Below, piece after piece: positions 7,888 through 16,075 of a stretch of DNA of 56,992 nt; position 1 is the stretch's first letter; every line of letters begins with the position of its first letter. The stretch comes from CAZMNF01 sp964567595 (GTDB lineage Bacteria > Bipolaricaulota > Bipolaricaulia > RBG-16-55-9): assembly GCA_964567595.1 (NCBI GenBank), contig CAZMNF010000009.1, forward strand, positions 1 through 56,992. Direction: 5' to 3'. The position numbers and the translations under genes are program-made. Below the pieces are notes generated by a model, which made no database searches, was not told where the DNA came from, and saw only the letters and a list, made by a program, of their open reading frames with translations.

Positions 7888-10473
7888 ATGGCAGCGGCTA
7901 TGGCACAGGCGAAGTCGACACCCATGATGCAGCAGTACTTCCGCATGAAGGCCCAACACCCGGACGTTATTCTCTTTTTCCAGCTGGGCGACTTCTACGA
8001 GACGTTCTACGAGGACGCCGAGATCTGCGCCCGCGAGCTCGACATCGCGCTCACCCAGCGCGAGGGCCAACCGATGGCGGGGGTGCCCATTAAAAAAGCC
8101 CATCTCTATCTGAACCGCCTGTTGCGACAGGGCCACAAGGTCGCGCTCTGCGATCAAGTCCAGGACCCGAACGAGGCCAAAGGCCCCGTCGAACGGGACG
8201 TCGTCCGTGTCGTGACGCCGGGGACCGTTCTGGATGAGGATGCCCTCGATCGGGGCAAGCAGAACCACATCGCCGCGCTGGTGGCGGCGGAGGAACGCGT
8301 CGGACTGGCCGTGGCGGACGTGTCCACGGGCGAATTTCGCGCCACAGAGCTGGGCGATATCCATGCGGCCAAGTCGGAGTTGGCCCGCCTGCAACCGACT
8401 GAGCTCGTGTTGCCCGAGGACGGGCTGGCCGACGATGACCTCGCGCTCGATCCGGACGGCCGCCAGGCGCGCACGACCATCGAGGCACGCCGGTTCCGCG
8501 GCGACCACGTCACGGACCATTTCGGGCTCGTCTCGCTCGACGGGCTCGGGCTGAGCCCCGTGGCCGGTCGAGCCGCGGGCGGCCTGCTCCACTATCTGCA
8601 GGAAACGCAGAAGGCGGGGCTGAGCCACCTGAAACAGCCGACCGCGTACGCCACGTCGAACGTGATGGGGCTCGATCCCTTCACCCAGCGCAACCTCGAA
8701 CTGGTCCGCGAACTCCGCACGGGCGGCGAGCAGCACACCCTGCTGTCCGTGCTCGACGACACCGCGACGGGGATGGGCGAACGCTGCCTGCGCTCGTGGG
8801 TCCTCAGCCCGCTGCTGGATCGGGAGGGGATCGAACAGCGTCTCGACATGGTCGAGCTCTTCCACGCCGAGGAGCTGGCCCGCTCCGACCTCCGGGATGT
8901 GTTAGCCGGGGTCCACGACGTCGAGCGGCTGGCCGGCAAGCTCGGCGCCGGTCGCGCGACGCCCCGCGACTTGCTGTCGCTGAAGCAATCCCTCGCTCAC
9001 TTGCCCGCGCTCCGGCAACAACTCGATCAGCTTCGCGAGGCCCACGACACGGCCCGCTTGGCCGACATCGCAACCGACCTCCATCAACTCGAGCTGGACG
9101 CTTTGGTTGACGAGTTCCAACGGGCGCTGCGCGAGGACGCGCCGTTCACGCTCAAAGAGGGCGGCATCATCCAGGACGGATTCTCCGCAGACCTCGACGA
9201 GGTCAAGGCTCGCGAGCGCGAGCACAAACAGAAGATTCTCGACCTGGAAGGCGACGAACGGCAATCGACCGAGATTCCATCGCTCAAGGTCGGCTACAAC
9301 GCCGTCTTCGGCTACTACATCGAGGTTACTCGCACGCATGCGGATCGCGTGCCGGCACGCTACACCCGAAAACAGTCGCTCAAGTCGGCCGAGCGCTACG
9401 TCACCCCGGAGCTGAAAGAGCACGAGGAGAAGATCCTCTCCGCCCAAGAACGGGCGCAGAAGCTGGAGTACGACTTGTTCTGCCAGCTTAGGGACCGAGC
9501 GGCAGAGCACGTCCGCGAACTGCAGGGCCTCGCCGCGCACATCGCCGAGCTCGACGTCTACGCGTCGCTCGCGGAAGTCGCCAAGCGTCGCGGCTACGCG
9601 CGCCCCGAGTTCGCCGACGACCGGACGGTGGAGATCACCGCGGGCCGCCACCCCGTGGTGGAGGTTCTCCAGACCGACGAGGCCTTCGTGCCGAACGACC
9701 TGGAGATGGCCGCGGACGAGACGCTGGCCGTGCTGACGGGCCCGAACATGAGCGGCAAGAGCACCTACCTCCGCCAGACCGCGCTCATCTGCCTCATGGC
9801 CCAAATGGGCGCATTCGTCCCCGCCGAGCGCGCTCAACTGCCTGTTGTCGATAAGATCTTCACGCGCGTCGGCGCCACCGACATGCTGGCGTTCGGCTAC
9901 TCCACGTTCATGGTGGAGATGATCGAGGCGGCCCAGATTCTCAACAACGCCACCGCCGACAGCCTCGTCATCCTGGATGAAATGGGGCGCGGCACAAGCA
10001 CGTTCGACGGCGTCTCCATCGCCTGGGCCGTGGCCGAACACCTCGTGTCACGGATCGGCGCCAAGACGCTGTTTGCGACGCACTATCACGAATTGACGCT
10101 TCTGGCCAACAAGCTCCCCGGCGTCGTCAACATGACGGTGCTCGTCCGAGAACATGGCGACGATGTCATCTTCCTGCACCGGGTCGAGCGCGGCGAGGCC
10201 GAGGGCAGCTACGGGGTCCATGTGGCCAAGCTGGCCGGACTTCCCGAAGACGTCATCAACACCGCCAGCAACGTGCTCAACCAGATTCTCCAAGGTAACC
10301 CCTTGGAGGCCATTGAGGGGAACAAACCGACTCAGCCAAAGGTCATCAAACAGCCGTCGCTGTTCGGCGGCGAGCCGCATCCGGTTGTCGAGGAACTGAA
10401 GGAGATCAACGTCGACAACCTGACGCCGATTGAGGCGCTCAACCTGATCCATCGGCTCAAGAATAAACTGTAG
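7888..10473 (+). CDS. mutS: DNA mismatch repair protein MutS
   Basis: 861 residues, the normal MutS1 length. The mismatch-reading Phe-x-Glu is present in GDFYETF (residues 34-40). The ATPase domain has Walker A GPNMSGKST (618-626), Walker B ILDEMGRGTST (Asp697-Glu698) and FATHYHEL. The C terminus PIEALNLIHRLKNKL is the typical tetramer/beta-clamp region. MutS recognises mismatches and recruits MutL, which is not in this window. Two ATGs, 7888 and 7900, are possible starts and neither has a clear Shine-Dalgarno; the frame upstream is a shadow of the dipeptidase gene. Confidence 0.97.
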   Translation: MAAAMAQAKSTPMMQQYFRMKAQHPDVILFFQLGDFYETFYEDAEICARELDIALTQREGQPMAGVPIKKAHLYLNRLLRQGHKVALCDQVQDPNEAKGPVERDVVRVVTPGTVLDEDALDRGKQNHIAALVAAEERVGLAVADVSTGEFRATELGDIHAAKSELARLQPTELVLPEDGLADDDLALDPDGRQARTTIEARRFRGDHVTDHFGLVSLDGLGLSPVAGRAAGGLLHYLQETQKAGLSHLKQPTAYATSNVMGLDPFTQRNLELVRELRTGGEQHTLLSVLDDTATGMGERCLRSWVLSPLLDREGIEQRLDMVELFHAEELARSDLRDVLAGVHDVERLAGKLGAGRATPRDLLSLKQSLAHLPALRQQLDQLREAHDTARLADIATDLHQLELDALVDEFQRALREDAPFTLKEGGIIQDGFSADLDEVKAREREHKQKILDLEGDERQSTEIPSLKVGYNAVFGYYIEVTRTHADRVPARYTRKQSLKSAERYVTPELKEHEEKILSAQERAQKLEYDLFCQLRDRAAEHVRELQGLAAHIAELDVYASLAEVAKRRGYARPEFADDRTVEITAGRHPVVEVLQTDEAFVPNDLEMAADETLAVLTGPNMSGKSTYLRQTALICLMAQMGAFVPAERAQLPVVDKIFTRVGATDMLAFGYSTFMVEMIEAAQILNNATADSLVILDEMGRGTSTFDGVSIAWAVAEHLVSRIGAKTLFATHYHELTLLANKLPGVVNMTVLVREHGDDVIFLHRVERGEAEGSYGVHVAKLAGLPEDVINTASNVLNQILQGNPLEAIEGNKPTQPKVIKQPSLFGGEPHPVVEELKEINVDNLTPIEALNLIHRLKNKL

Positions 10474-10476
10474 ACG

Positions 10477-11097
10477 ATGGATTCAATCTCCCCGTCCGCG
10501 CTCCATCTGGCCGACTGGCGCCGCGCCGTCGCCGAGCTTTACGCTGAGGTTCGCGAGATCGCGGCCGTCGACCCGAACGCCGCCCATCGACGCTTCCGTG
10601 AGCGGCGCGACGAGCTGATCGCCTGCCACCCCGGCTCGCCGTTGCGCGTCGATCAACGGTCGGATTTCGCGGGCCTGCCCTACTATCCCTACGATCCGGC
10701 ATGGCGCCTCACGGGTGCTGTCCAAGAAGCCGACGCTCAGACCCGCGAGATCGAATTGCCCGAAGGGAAACTCCAACTGACGCGGATCGGCCGTGTCCAC
10801 GTGCCTCTCTCGGCCAAGCCTGCCTATCTGGATCTGTTCTGGATCGAGGGTTACGGCGGTGGGCTGTTTCTACCCTTCAAGGATGCCACCAACGCCGAGA
10901 CGACCTACGGCGGCGGCCGCTACCTCTACGACACTGTCAAAGGGGCCGACCTCGGCGGCAACGCCGCATCGCTCGTGCTCGACTTCAACTTCGCGTATCA
11001 CCCCTCGTGCGCGTACAGCGATCAATGGGTCTGCCCGCTTGCGCCCTCGGAGAACGCCCTGCCAACGGCCGTAGCCGCCGGCGAGCGCTTGACTTGA
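10477..11097 (+). CDS. DUF1684-family protein
   Basis: 206 residues. The C-terminal half matches the DUF1684 pattern: GGGRYLYDTVKGADLG, LVLDFNFAYHPSCAY and WVCPLAPSENALP, with an N-terminal ADWRRAVAELYAEVRE helix and CHPGSPL. The family is widespread in bacteria and actinobacteria, and its function is not known to me. Two conserved Cys (PSCAY and WVCPL) could be structural or metal-binding. No signal peptide is seen. It starts 3 bp after the mutS stop and so is certainly cotranscribed; whether it takes part in repair is unknown. Confidence 0.85.
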   Translation: MDSISPSALHLADWRRAVAELYAEVREIAAVDPNAAHRRFRERRDELIACHPGSPLRVDQRSDFAGLPYYPYDPAWRLTGAVQEADAQTREIELPEGKLQLTRIGRVHVPLSAKPAYLDLFWIEGYGGGLFLPFKDATNAETTYGGGRYLYDTVKGADLGGNAASLVLDFNFAYHPSCAYSDQWVCPLAPSENALPTAVAAGERLT

Positions 11098-11101
11098 GTC
11101 A

Positions 11102-11130
11102 TTGAAGCGACGGTTCCTTATCCCTATAAA
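11102..11130 (+). promoter_or_regulatory. promoter of the DsbA/VKOR operon
   Basis: TTGAAG (11102-11107) and TATAAA (11125-11130) with a 17-bp spacer in an AT-rich pocket. The leader is about 40 nt and carries AAAGGAG 5 nt before the ATG at 11179. Confidence 0.55.
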
Positions 11131-11178
11131 GAGATTTGATACTCGCAATTTAGCCCGATAGCAGATCAAAGGAGTGAC

Positions 11179-12243
11179 ATGTCGCTATCCCGCTCGATGA
11201 TCGCCCTCACCGCCATCTTGGCGGTGCTGGCCGCCGGCTTGTTGATCGGGTTGAGCCAGTGGTCGGCCTACTTGGAACGAGGACCGAACACCCAGGCTCA
11301 AGCCTCCGACAACGGCGACCCGGATCTCGCCACGACAACGGACGAGTCCGACACGGACGAGGCCGCGAGCGACGACACCTCGAACGCGGAGCCCTCGAAC
11401 GGCACCGACGATGCCAAGGGAACGGGGTCTGCGGACGAATCGTCGGCGATATCCACAACGGATGAGCAGGCAGCAGGCGATGAATCTTCGACGCCGTCCG
11501 ACGGATCCTCGGATAAGCCCCCACAGACCGAGTCGGCCCAACCCGTGGGACAACCTCAGCCCGACCCGACCCTGGGCGATCCCGACGCGCCCGTGACGAT
11601 CGTCGAGTTCTCCGAGTTCTACTGCCCCTACTGCGCCCGATTCGTGTGGAACACGCTGCCCCAGATCGAGGAGGCCTACGTCGACACGGGCAAGGTCCGC
11701 TTCGTTTTCCGGAACCTGACCGTCCACGGCATGGCCGCCATCGAGGCCGCGGTCGCCGGAGAGTGCGCCCACGACCAGGACGCCTTCTGGGAATACTCCC
11801 ACGCGATATTCGATCGTGTTTTCCCCAATCGCAACCCGTCCAACTCCCAGAACCTCAGCCCGAACGATCTGCGGGACATCGCCGTCGAGGTCGAGCTCAA
11901 TGCCGATCAGTTCGATCGCTGCTACACCGACTTCGAGAACACGATGGCTCAATGCCAGGCCGACTACGAGAGCTGCCAACAGGAAACGAACGACAACGAC
12001 GCCTGCGACTCGGCCTACGTGGACTGCCTGGAGCAGGACGAGAAATTCGCGGCCGTGAGGGCCGATCGTCAATCACTGTCCGAGTTAATCAATGCGCTCC
12101 CGCCCGAGGAGCAGAAACGAGCGGAACAAATCGGCACGCCGACGTTCTTCGTCAACGGGCGGCTGTTGATCGGGGCCCAGCCGTTCTCGAAGTTCGAGCA
12201 GGTCATCGAGGAGGAACTGGAGCGGGCCTCGTCGAGCCCATAA
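11179..12243 (+). CDS. membrane-anchored DsbA-like disulfide oxidoreductase with Cys-rich insert
   Basis: 354 residues. An N-terminal signal anchor (about 7-28) is followed by an acidic Ser/Asp/Glu/Thr-rich linker of about 100 residues, then a DsbA-like thioredoxin domain with CPYC (Cys149, Cys152) and the cis-proline motif GTPTFFVNG (Pro321). The oxidase acts outside the cytoplasm on secreted proteins. Oddly, the helical region before the last strand carries an insert with Cys259-x6-Cys266-x9-Cys276-x6-Cys283, plus Cys248 just before it. I do not know this arrangement in DsbA proteins. Its partner VKOR starts 7 bp downstream and would reoxidise it. Confidence 0.88.
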   Translation: MSLSRSMIALTAILAVLAAGLLIGLSQWSAYLERGPNTQAQASDNGDPDLATTTDESDTDEAASDDTSNAEPSNGTDDAKGTGSADESSAISTTDEQAAGDESSTPSDGSSDKPPQTESAQPVGQPQPDPTLGDPDAPVTIVEFSEFYCPYCARFVWNTLPQIEEAYVDTGKVRFVFRNLTVHGMAAIEAAVAGECAHDQDAFWEYSHAIFDRVFPNRNPSNSQNLSPNDLRDIAVEVELNADQFDRCYTDFENTMAQCQADYESCQQETNDNDACDSAYVDCLEQDEKFAAVRADRQSLSELINALPPEEQKRAEQIGTPTFFVNGRLLIGAQPFSKFEQVIEEELERASSSP

Positions 12244-12250
12244 TTGCGCC

Positions 12251-12706
12251 ATGGACCGTGATCTGCTCCTACGAGGCGGGATTCTGTTGTTGGCCCTGCT
12301 CGGCATCGGCACGTCCGCCTATCTGCTGTACGAGCACTTCGTGGCTCCGATCGCCTGCTTCACGGGATCGGGTTGCCAAACCGTCGATGACTCCGTCTAT
12401 TCGGAAATTTTCGGCGTTCCCCTGTCCGCCATCGGGCTGGCATCGTACGTGGGCATTCTGGCGCTGCAGCTAGCCAGTCTCCGCGCGGAACCGCCTGTGG
12501 CGAGCTACTGCCAGCTGGCCGTGTTCGGGATCGCGCTCGCCGGCGTCGTCTTCGCCGCCTATCTGACGTATCTGGAATTCTACGTCATCCACGCCCTCTG
12601 CTCCTGGTGTCTCACCTCGGCAGCCATCATCACGCTGATCCTGATCCTGTCCGCCTGGGGGCTGCGGCTTATCCAGCCCCCGAGCGACGACGAGGCGACC
12701 GCCTAG
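12251..12706 (+). CDS. vitamin K epoxide reductase-family (VKOR) disulfide-forming protein
   Basis: 151 residues, four membrane helices. The VKOR redox residues are all present: loop pair Cys36 and Cys42 (CFTGSGC), the quinone-proximal pair Cys117-Ser-Trp-Cys120, and the conserved YSEIFGVPLSAIG loop. In bacteria without DsbB it takes electrons from DsbA and passes them to quinone. Here it directly follows the DsbA-like gene, and the complex I genes in the window imply a quinone pool. The C-terminal tail is short and acidic. It is not fused to a thioredoxin domain as some bacterial VKORs are. Confidence 0.93.
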   Translation: MDRDLLLRGGILLLALLGIGTSAYLLYEHFVAPIACFTGSGCQTVDDSVYSEIFGVPLSAIGLASYVGILALQLASLRAEPPVASYCQLAVFGIALAGVVFAAYLTYLEFYVIHALCSWCLTSAAIITLILILSAWGLRLIQPPSDDEATA

Positions 12707-12758
12707 CCCGCGTTGCGATCCGACGGGCTTTGCCCCATCCTGCCGGTGTGATGCGCCC

Positions 12759-13013
12759 ATGCCCAAACGTTCGCTCAACCTGGCCGAGCACCTCCGGGCC
12801 CAGATCCAACGCGCCGACGCGCTCGGCCATCGCTACTACTGCGAGCGCTGCCGCGCATTCGTGGCCAAGCGCAAGTGTCGGTTCCGCCACCGTGGGCGCT
12901 ATTGGAAACTGGATCGATTGCGGACCATCCCGGACAAGCTGGCGTCGGGCACGTCGCTGACCGTGGACGAAATGCTCTTTGTGGAGACGCTGCGCGAGCG
13001 CGCCGACTTGTGA
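12759..13013 (+). CDS. small hypothetical protein with a CCCH zinc-ribbon motif
   Basis: 84 residues, very basic in the first half. Cys28-x2-Cys31-x8-Cys40-x3-His44 could bind one zinc. The C-terminal half (from about 51) is predicted helical and ends in an acidic helix. I do not recognise the family. Codon use (GC-rich third positions) and position between VKOR (52 bp) and the SDR (53 bp), all on one strand, support a real gene. A nucleic-acid-binding role is only a guess from the charge and the zinc motif. Confidence 0.55.
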   Translation: MPKRSLNLAEHLRAQIQRADALGHRYYCERCRAFVAKRKCRFRHRGRYWKLDRLRTIPDKLASGTSLTVDEMLFVETLRERADL

Positions 13014-13066
13014 TCCGTGCGTCTGTCGACTAGGCTGCTTGCCACCGAGGTGGACGGCACCTGCAC

Positions 13067-13867
13067 ATGAGCAATTCCGGACCGACGCAGCGACCCACGG
13101 CTCTGATCACAGGGGCGACCAGCGGCATCGGCCGCGGGCTCGCCGAGCGCTTCGCTCGGGACGGCTTCGAGCTGGCCGTGGTGGCGCGCAACGAAACTCG
13201 GTTGGCCAACCTCCGACGCGACTTGGAGTCGACCTACGGCGTTCCCGTCTCCGACTGTCCCCAAGACCTGGCCGAGCCCTCAGCGGTCGAGACGCTCTTG
13301 CACCACCTGACGATCGAGAACGTGGACGTCGACGTGCTCGTCAACAATGCCGGCTTCGGCACGTACGGGCCGTTCGTCCAGACCGACTTGACGGCCCAAC
13401 TGGAGATGATTCAGGTCCACGTCCACGCGCTGACCGAACTGACCCATCGGCTGTTGCCGTCGATGATCGACCGCGGACAGGGGCGCATCCTGAACGTCGC
13501 CTCGACGGCGGCATTCCAACCCGGGCCGAGCATGGCCGTCTACTTCGCCACAAAGGCCTACGTGTTGTCGCTGTCGGAGGCACTCCACGCCGAACTGCGC
13601 CCGCACGGCGTGAGCGTCACGGCCCTCTGCCCGGGCCCGACGTCCACGCCGTTTTTGGAGCGGGCCTCCATGGAGCCGTCTGGGCTGACCCATCCACGGC
13701 TGGTTATGGACGTCGATCCGGTCGTGGACGCCGGTTACCGCGGTCTCATGAACGGCAAGCGGGTCGTCGTGCCCGGTTGGAAGAACAAACTGGGCGCGTT
13801 CCTGGCCCGTCGGGCGCCGCAACGGCTCGTCCTGGCGACCGCGCATCGCCTGGTGGGTCGGACCTAA
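13067..13867 (+). CDS. short-chain dehydrogenase/reductase (classical SDR)
   Basis: 266 residues. A Rossmann fold with TGATSGIG (15-22), NNAG (about 92), and the catalytic Tyr159/Lys163 in YFATK with the preceding Ser in NVASTAAF. The basic residue after the second strand (VVARNE) suggests NADP(H) preference. The C-terminal stretch (MNGKRVVVPGWKNKLGAFL) resembles the DltE/YqjQ-type 'SDR family oxidoreductase' group, whose substrates are unknown. The final four bases overlap the convergent nth gene. Confidence 0.9.
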   Translation: MSNSGPTQRPTALITGATSGIGRGLAERFARDGFELAVVARNETRLANLRRDLESTYGVPVSDCPQDLAEPSAVETLLHHLTIENVDVDVLVNNAGFGTYGPFVQTDLTAQLEMIQVHVHALTELTHRLLPSMIDRGQGRILNVASTAAFQPGPSMAVYFATKAYVLSLSEALHAELRPHGVSVTALCPGPTSTPFLERASMEPSGLTHPRLVMDVDPVVDAGYRGLMNGKRVVVPGWKNKLGAFLARRAPQRLVLATAHRLVGRT

Positions 13868-14520
13868 GCCGGATGCTCCACGCCGACCTGCGGGCACATG
13901 GTCGCCAACGGACAGCTTGAGCAGCGCGGACGCCGGCTCGTGCAGACGTGCTTGCCGAAGGGCACGAGGAGGCGATTGATGGCCAGCCAGTGCTCGCGCG
14001 GAAGCTTGGCCTCCAGTTCCGCCATCGTCCCTTCAGGCGATGACGTCTCGACGTAGCCCCAGCGGTTGACGACCCGATGGACGTGGACGTCCACGGGGAT
14101 GGAGGGCGGCTCGCCGCAGGCGATCCCCAGGGTTAAATTTGCGCACTTCGGCCCGATGCCCTTGAACGACAACATCACGTCCCGACTGCAGGGCAGCTCG
14201 CCCCGATAGTGCCGAACCAAGAACGTCGCGATGTCGTGGATCTGCTGGGCTTTGCGGTCGTGAAAGGCACAGCCTTGGATGAGGTCGGCAACGGTCTCGA
14301 CGGACCGCCCGGCAATGTCGGCCGGCGTGCGGGCCTGCTCGAACAGTCGACGGGCAATCGGAAGCAGCGTCTCGTCCTTGGTCCGAATGGAGATCATGCA
14401 GGCAATGAGGATTTCAAACGGGGATCGGAATCCCTCCTCGGCCAGTTCGAACAGGCCCGCTTTCGGGTAGGCCTCCACGGCGTCTTCAACGCCCTCGAGG
14501 GCCCGATCGATGTCGATCAT
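13864..14520 (-). CDS. nth: endonuclease III-type DNA glycosylase/AP lyase
   Basis: 218 residues. The helix-hairpin-helix FKGIGPKCAN holds the catalytic Lys125; the catalytic Asp144 is in PVDVHVHRV. The C terminus has the [4Fe-4S] loop Cys193-x6-Cys200-x2-Cys203-x5-Cys209. It excises oxidised pyrimidines and nicks the abasic site. The early motif reads ISIRTKDET rather than the E. coli LSAQTTD, resembling the archaeal/thermophile-type Nth group. It lies 14 bp downstream of the mazG-like gene, so the two are probably one transcript, combining nucleotide-pool cleaning and base excision repair. Confidence 0.92.
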   Translation of the reverse strand: MIDIDRALEGVEDAVEAYPKAGLFELAEEGFRSPFEILIACMISIRTKDETLLPIARRLFEQARTPADIAGRSVETVADLIQGCAFHDRKAQQIHDIATFLVRHYRGELPCSRDVMLSFKGIGPKCANLTLGIACGEPPSIPVDVHVHRVVNRWGYVETSSPEGTMAELEAKLPREHWLAINRLLVPFGKHVCTSRRPRCSSCPLATMCPQVGVEHPA

Positions 14521-14534
14521 TGGCCGATGGGAAG

Positions 14535-14873
14535 TCAGCGGTCGTCGCCCTCGCCGCCGAGGGTGCCGCGCTCCAGGCGCGAGAAGAGCTTGTCCAGGTT
14601 GGCGCCCGCCACCTCGTCGAGCGAGAGGTCAAGCTCCGTGCAGACCTGGGCGAGATACCAGAGGCAGTCGCCGAGCTCGCCCTTGAGCGCTTCTCGATCG
14701 TCGTCGTCAATGTGCCCGTCCTTATCGCGAAAGATCTTTTTGATCTTGCCCGCGAGCTCGCCCGCCTCGTTGACGAGCCCCATCGTCGGATAGACGATCG
14801 GATGATCCATCCGGATCTCGTTCCACGTCCTGCGCGACTCGCGCTGATAGTCAGCAAACCGATCCGTGTTCAT
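14535..14873 (-). CDS. MazG-like nucleotide pyrophosphohydrolase
   Basis: 112 residues, one MazG domain: NEAGELAGKIKK (first ExxE) and GELGDCLWYLAQVC (ExxD) bind Mg2+. It is expected to hydrolyse a (d)NTP to the monophosphate and pyrophosphate, removing non-canonical nucleotides or tuning dNTP levels. The single-domain form is shorter than E. coli MazG (about 263 residues) and closer to the MazG-like and phage-type small enzymes. Neighbours are nth downstream and the VWA gene 23 bp upstream. The exact nucleotide is unknown. Confidence 0.85.
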   Translation of the reverse strand: MNTDRFADYQRESRRTWNEIRMDHPIVYPTMGLVNEAGELAGKIKKIFRDKDGHIDDDDREALKGELGDCLWYLAQVCTELDLSLDEVAGANLDKLFSRLERGTLGGEGDDR

Positions 14874-14896
14874 GCGCTCGACCTTAACGTAGCGGC

Positions 14897-15916
14897 TTAG
14901 GGCTGCTCGACCGTCAATTGGGGACGCTCAGGAAACGCCACGTCGACCTCGTTGCCGGATGCATTGCGATAGCTCAGCCCGGACGGTCGACGGTGCAATC
15001 GATATGTGCCCGCTTCATCGCCCCTGAGGCGATACGTCGTCGTCCAGACCTCGCCGGCGAACATGATCGACGTGTTCCATTCCAGCTGGGTCACGGCGTC
15101 GCCCGGCAGCACGGAGGGCGCGTTCGCCTCGGATCCGGCGTAGTTGAGCTCGCCCGCGATCGTGTCCCGGAGTTGGAGCGATCGGGCCACCACGGGCCGT
15201 TCCACGCGACGGAAGACGGACTGCAAGACGTCCGTGCTGAAGCGCTCGTGGAAGACGCCGTCGGCCCGACGCGCAACGCCATTCATGACGCGCGTCCGCA
15301 GTGTGTCTGCCGCGCCGATTGCCACGATGGGAATGTCGAGCTCAGCGGCCCGATCTGCCTCGGGAAGCGCAGAGCGGCCCGTCAAATTGACGCCGTCGGT
15401 GAGCAAAACGACCAATGGCTGAGCGTCCGAGCGCCCGTTGTTGTCGAGCTCATCCAGCGCGAGTCGCAGCCCGTCGCCAAGGGCCGTCCTGGGCTCGGAA
15501 CTCAAGCCTGCTATCGCCTCGCGAACGGCTGAGCGGTCGTCGGTGAGCCCCTGATCGACGGAGGCACGTCCCGCGAAGGAGACGACGCCGACGTGGTCAT
15601 CGGGAGCCAAGTGATCGCAGATCGTCCGGGCCGCATCGCGTACCCGATCGACGTCCACGCTGCTCGAGCGATCGAGCGCCAGGATGATATCCAGCGATGG
15701 GCCATCGGCTTCGGGCGCCGGGATCGTCAACGTGACGGAAGCGGAATCGGCATCGCCCTCGCCGCGCACCATGATGCTGGTGGGATCGAGGGACTGTTCC
15801 AGGGTCAACGCGGGCGTCTGCGCCTCGCCACCCCAAACGACACCGAGCATCGCCAACCCGATCAGGGCGACCAGCGTCCGTCGCAGCCCATGCGTCCAAC
15901 GAGGTGAGCGGTTCAC
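14897..15916 (-). CDS. secreted von Willebrand factor A-domain protein
   Basis: 339 residues from a GTG at 15916, chosen because AGGGAGGA lies 6 nt before it and because it begins directly with a basic signal peptide (VALIGLAMLGVVWGGEAQ, about 17-33). An in-frame start further up at 15979 would put 21 polar residues before it. The VWA domain (about 75-250) has an intact MIDAS DRSSS (Asp82-Ser84-Ser86) and the LLTDGVN strand. A beta-rich region follows (about 250-339). It probably mediates metal-dependent protein contacts in the periplasm or at the surface. The partner is unknown. Confidence 0.8.
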   Translation of the reverse strand: MNRSPRWTHGLRRTLVALIGLAMLGVVWGGEAQTPALTLEQSLDPTSIMVRGEGDADSASVTLTIPAPEADGPSLDIILALDRSSSVDVDRVRDAARTICDHLAPDDHVGVVSFAGRASVDQGLTDDRSAVREAIAGLSSEPRTALGDGLRLALDELDNNGRSDAQPLVVLLTDGVNLTGRSALPEADRAAELDIPIVAIGAADTLRTRVMNGVARRADGVFHERFSTDVLQSVFRRVERPVVARSLQLRDTIAGELNYAGSEANAPSVLPGDAVTQLEWNTSIMFAGEVWTTTYRLRGDEAGTYRLHRRPSGLSYRNASGNEVDVAFPERPQLTVEQP

Positions 15917-15964
15917 GTGAAATCCTCCCTGCCCTTTGGGACTCGGTTTTGCGATGGTTGCCCA

Positions 15965-15995
15965 ATCGTAGTCCGACAACGGGGGAACGCGTCAA
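15965..15995 (-). promoter_or_regulatory. weak promoter candidate for the VWA gene
   Basis: On the minus strand TTGACG (15995-15990) and TACGAT (15970-15965) are separated by 19 bp, longer than the usual 17. It is listed because a strong hairpin just upstream would cut this gene off from the M16 transcript. Confidence 0.25.
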
Positions 15996-16009
15996 CCTGC
16001 GGCACGACA

Positions 16010-16037
16010 CAAGGGGCGGCCACGGGGCCGCCCCTTG
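16010..16037 (-). terminator. hairpin after the M16 gene pair
   Basis: Perfect 12-bp stem CAAGGGGCGGCC/GGCCGCCCCTTG with a 4-nt loop, 38 bp after the stop of the upstream M16 gene. The stem is very stable but no U tract follows on the minus strand (tgtcgtgcc). Confidence 0.45.
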
Positions 16038-16075
16038 CAAGATTTACCGGATCGAGACGCCAGCAGCGTGACGCG

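Noticed and set aside
7810..8865. N-terminal extension of the dipeptidase gene into mutS
   Set aside because: The frame stays open only opposite mutS; the VanX domain begins at the ATG at 7809.
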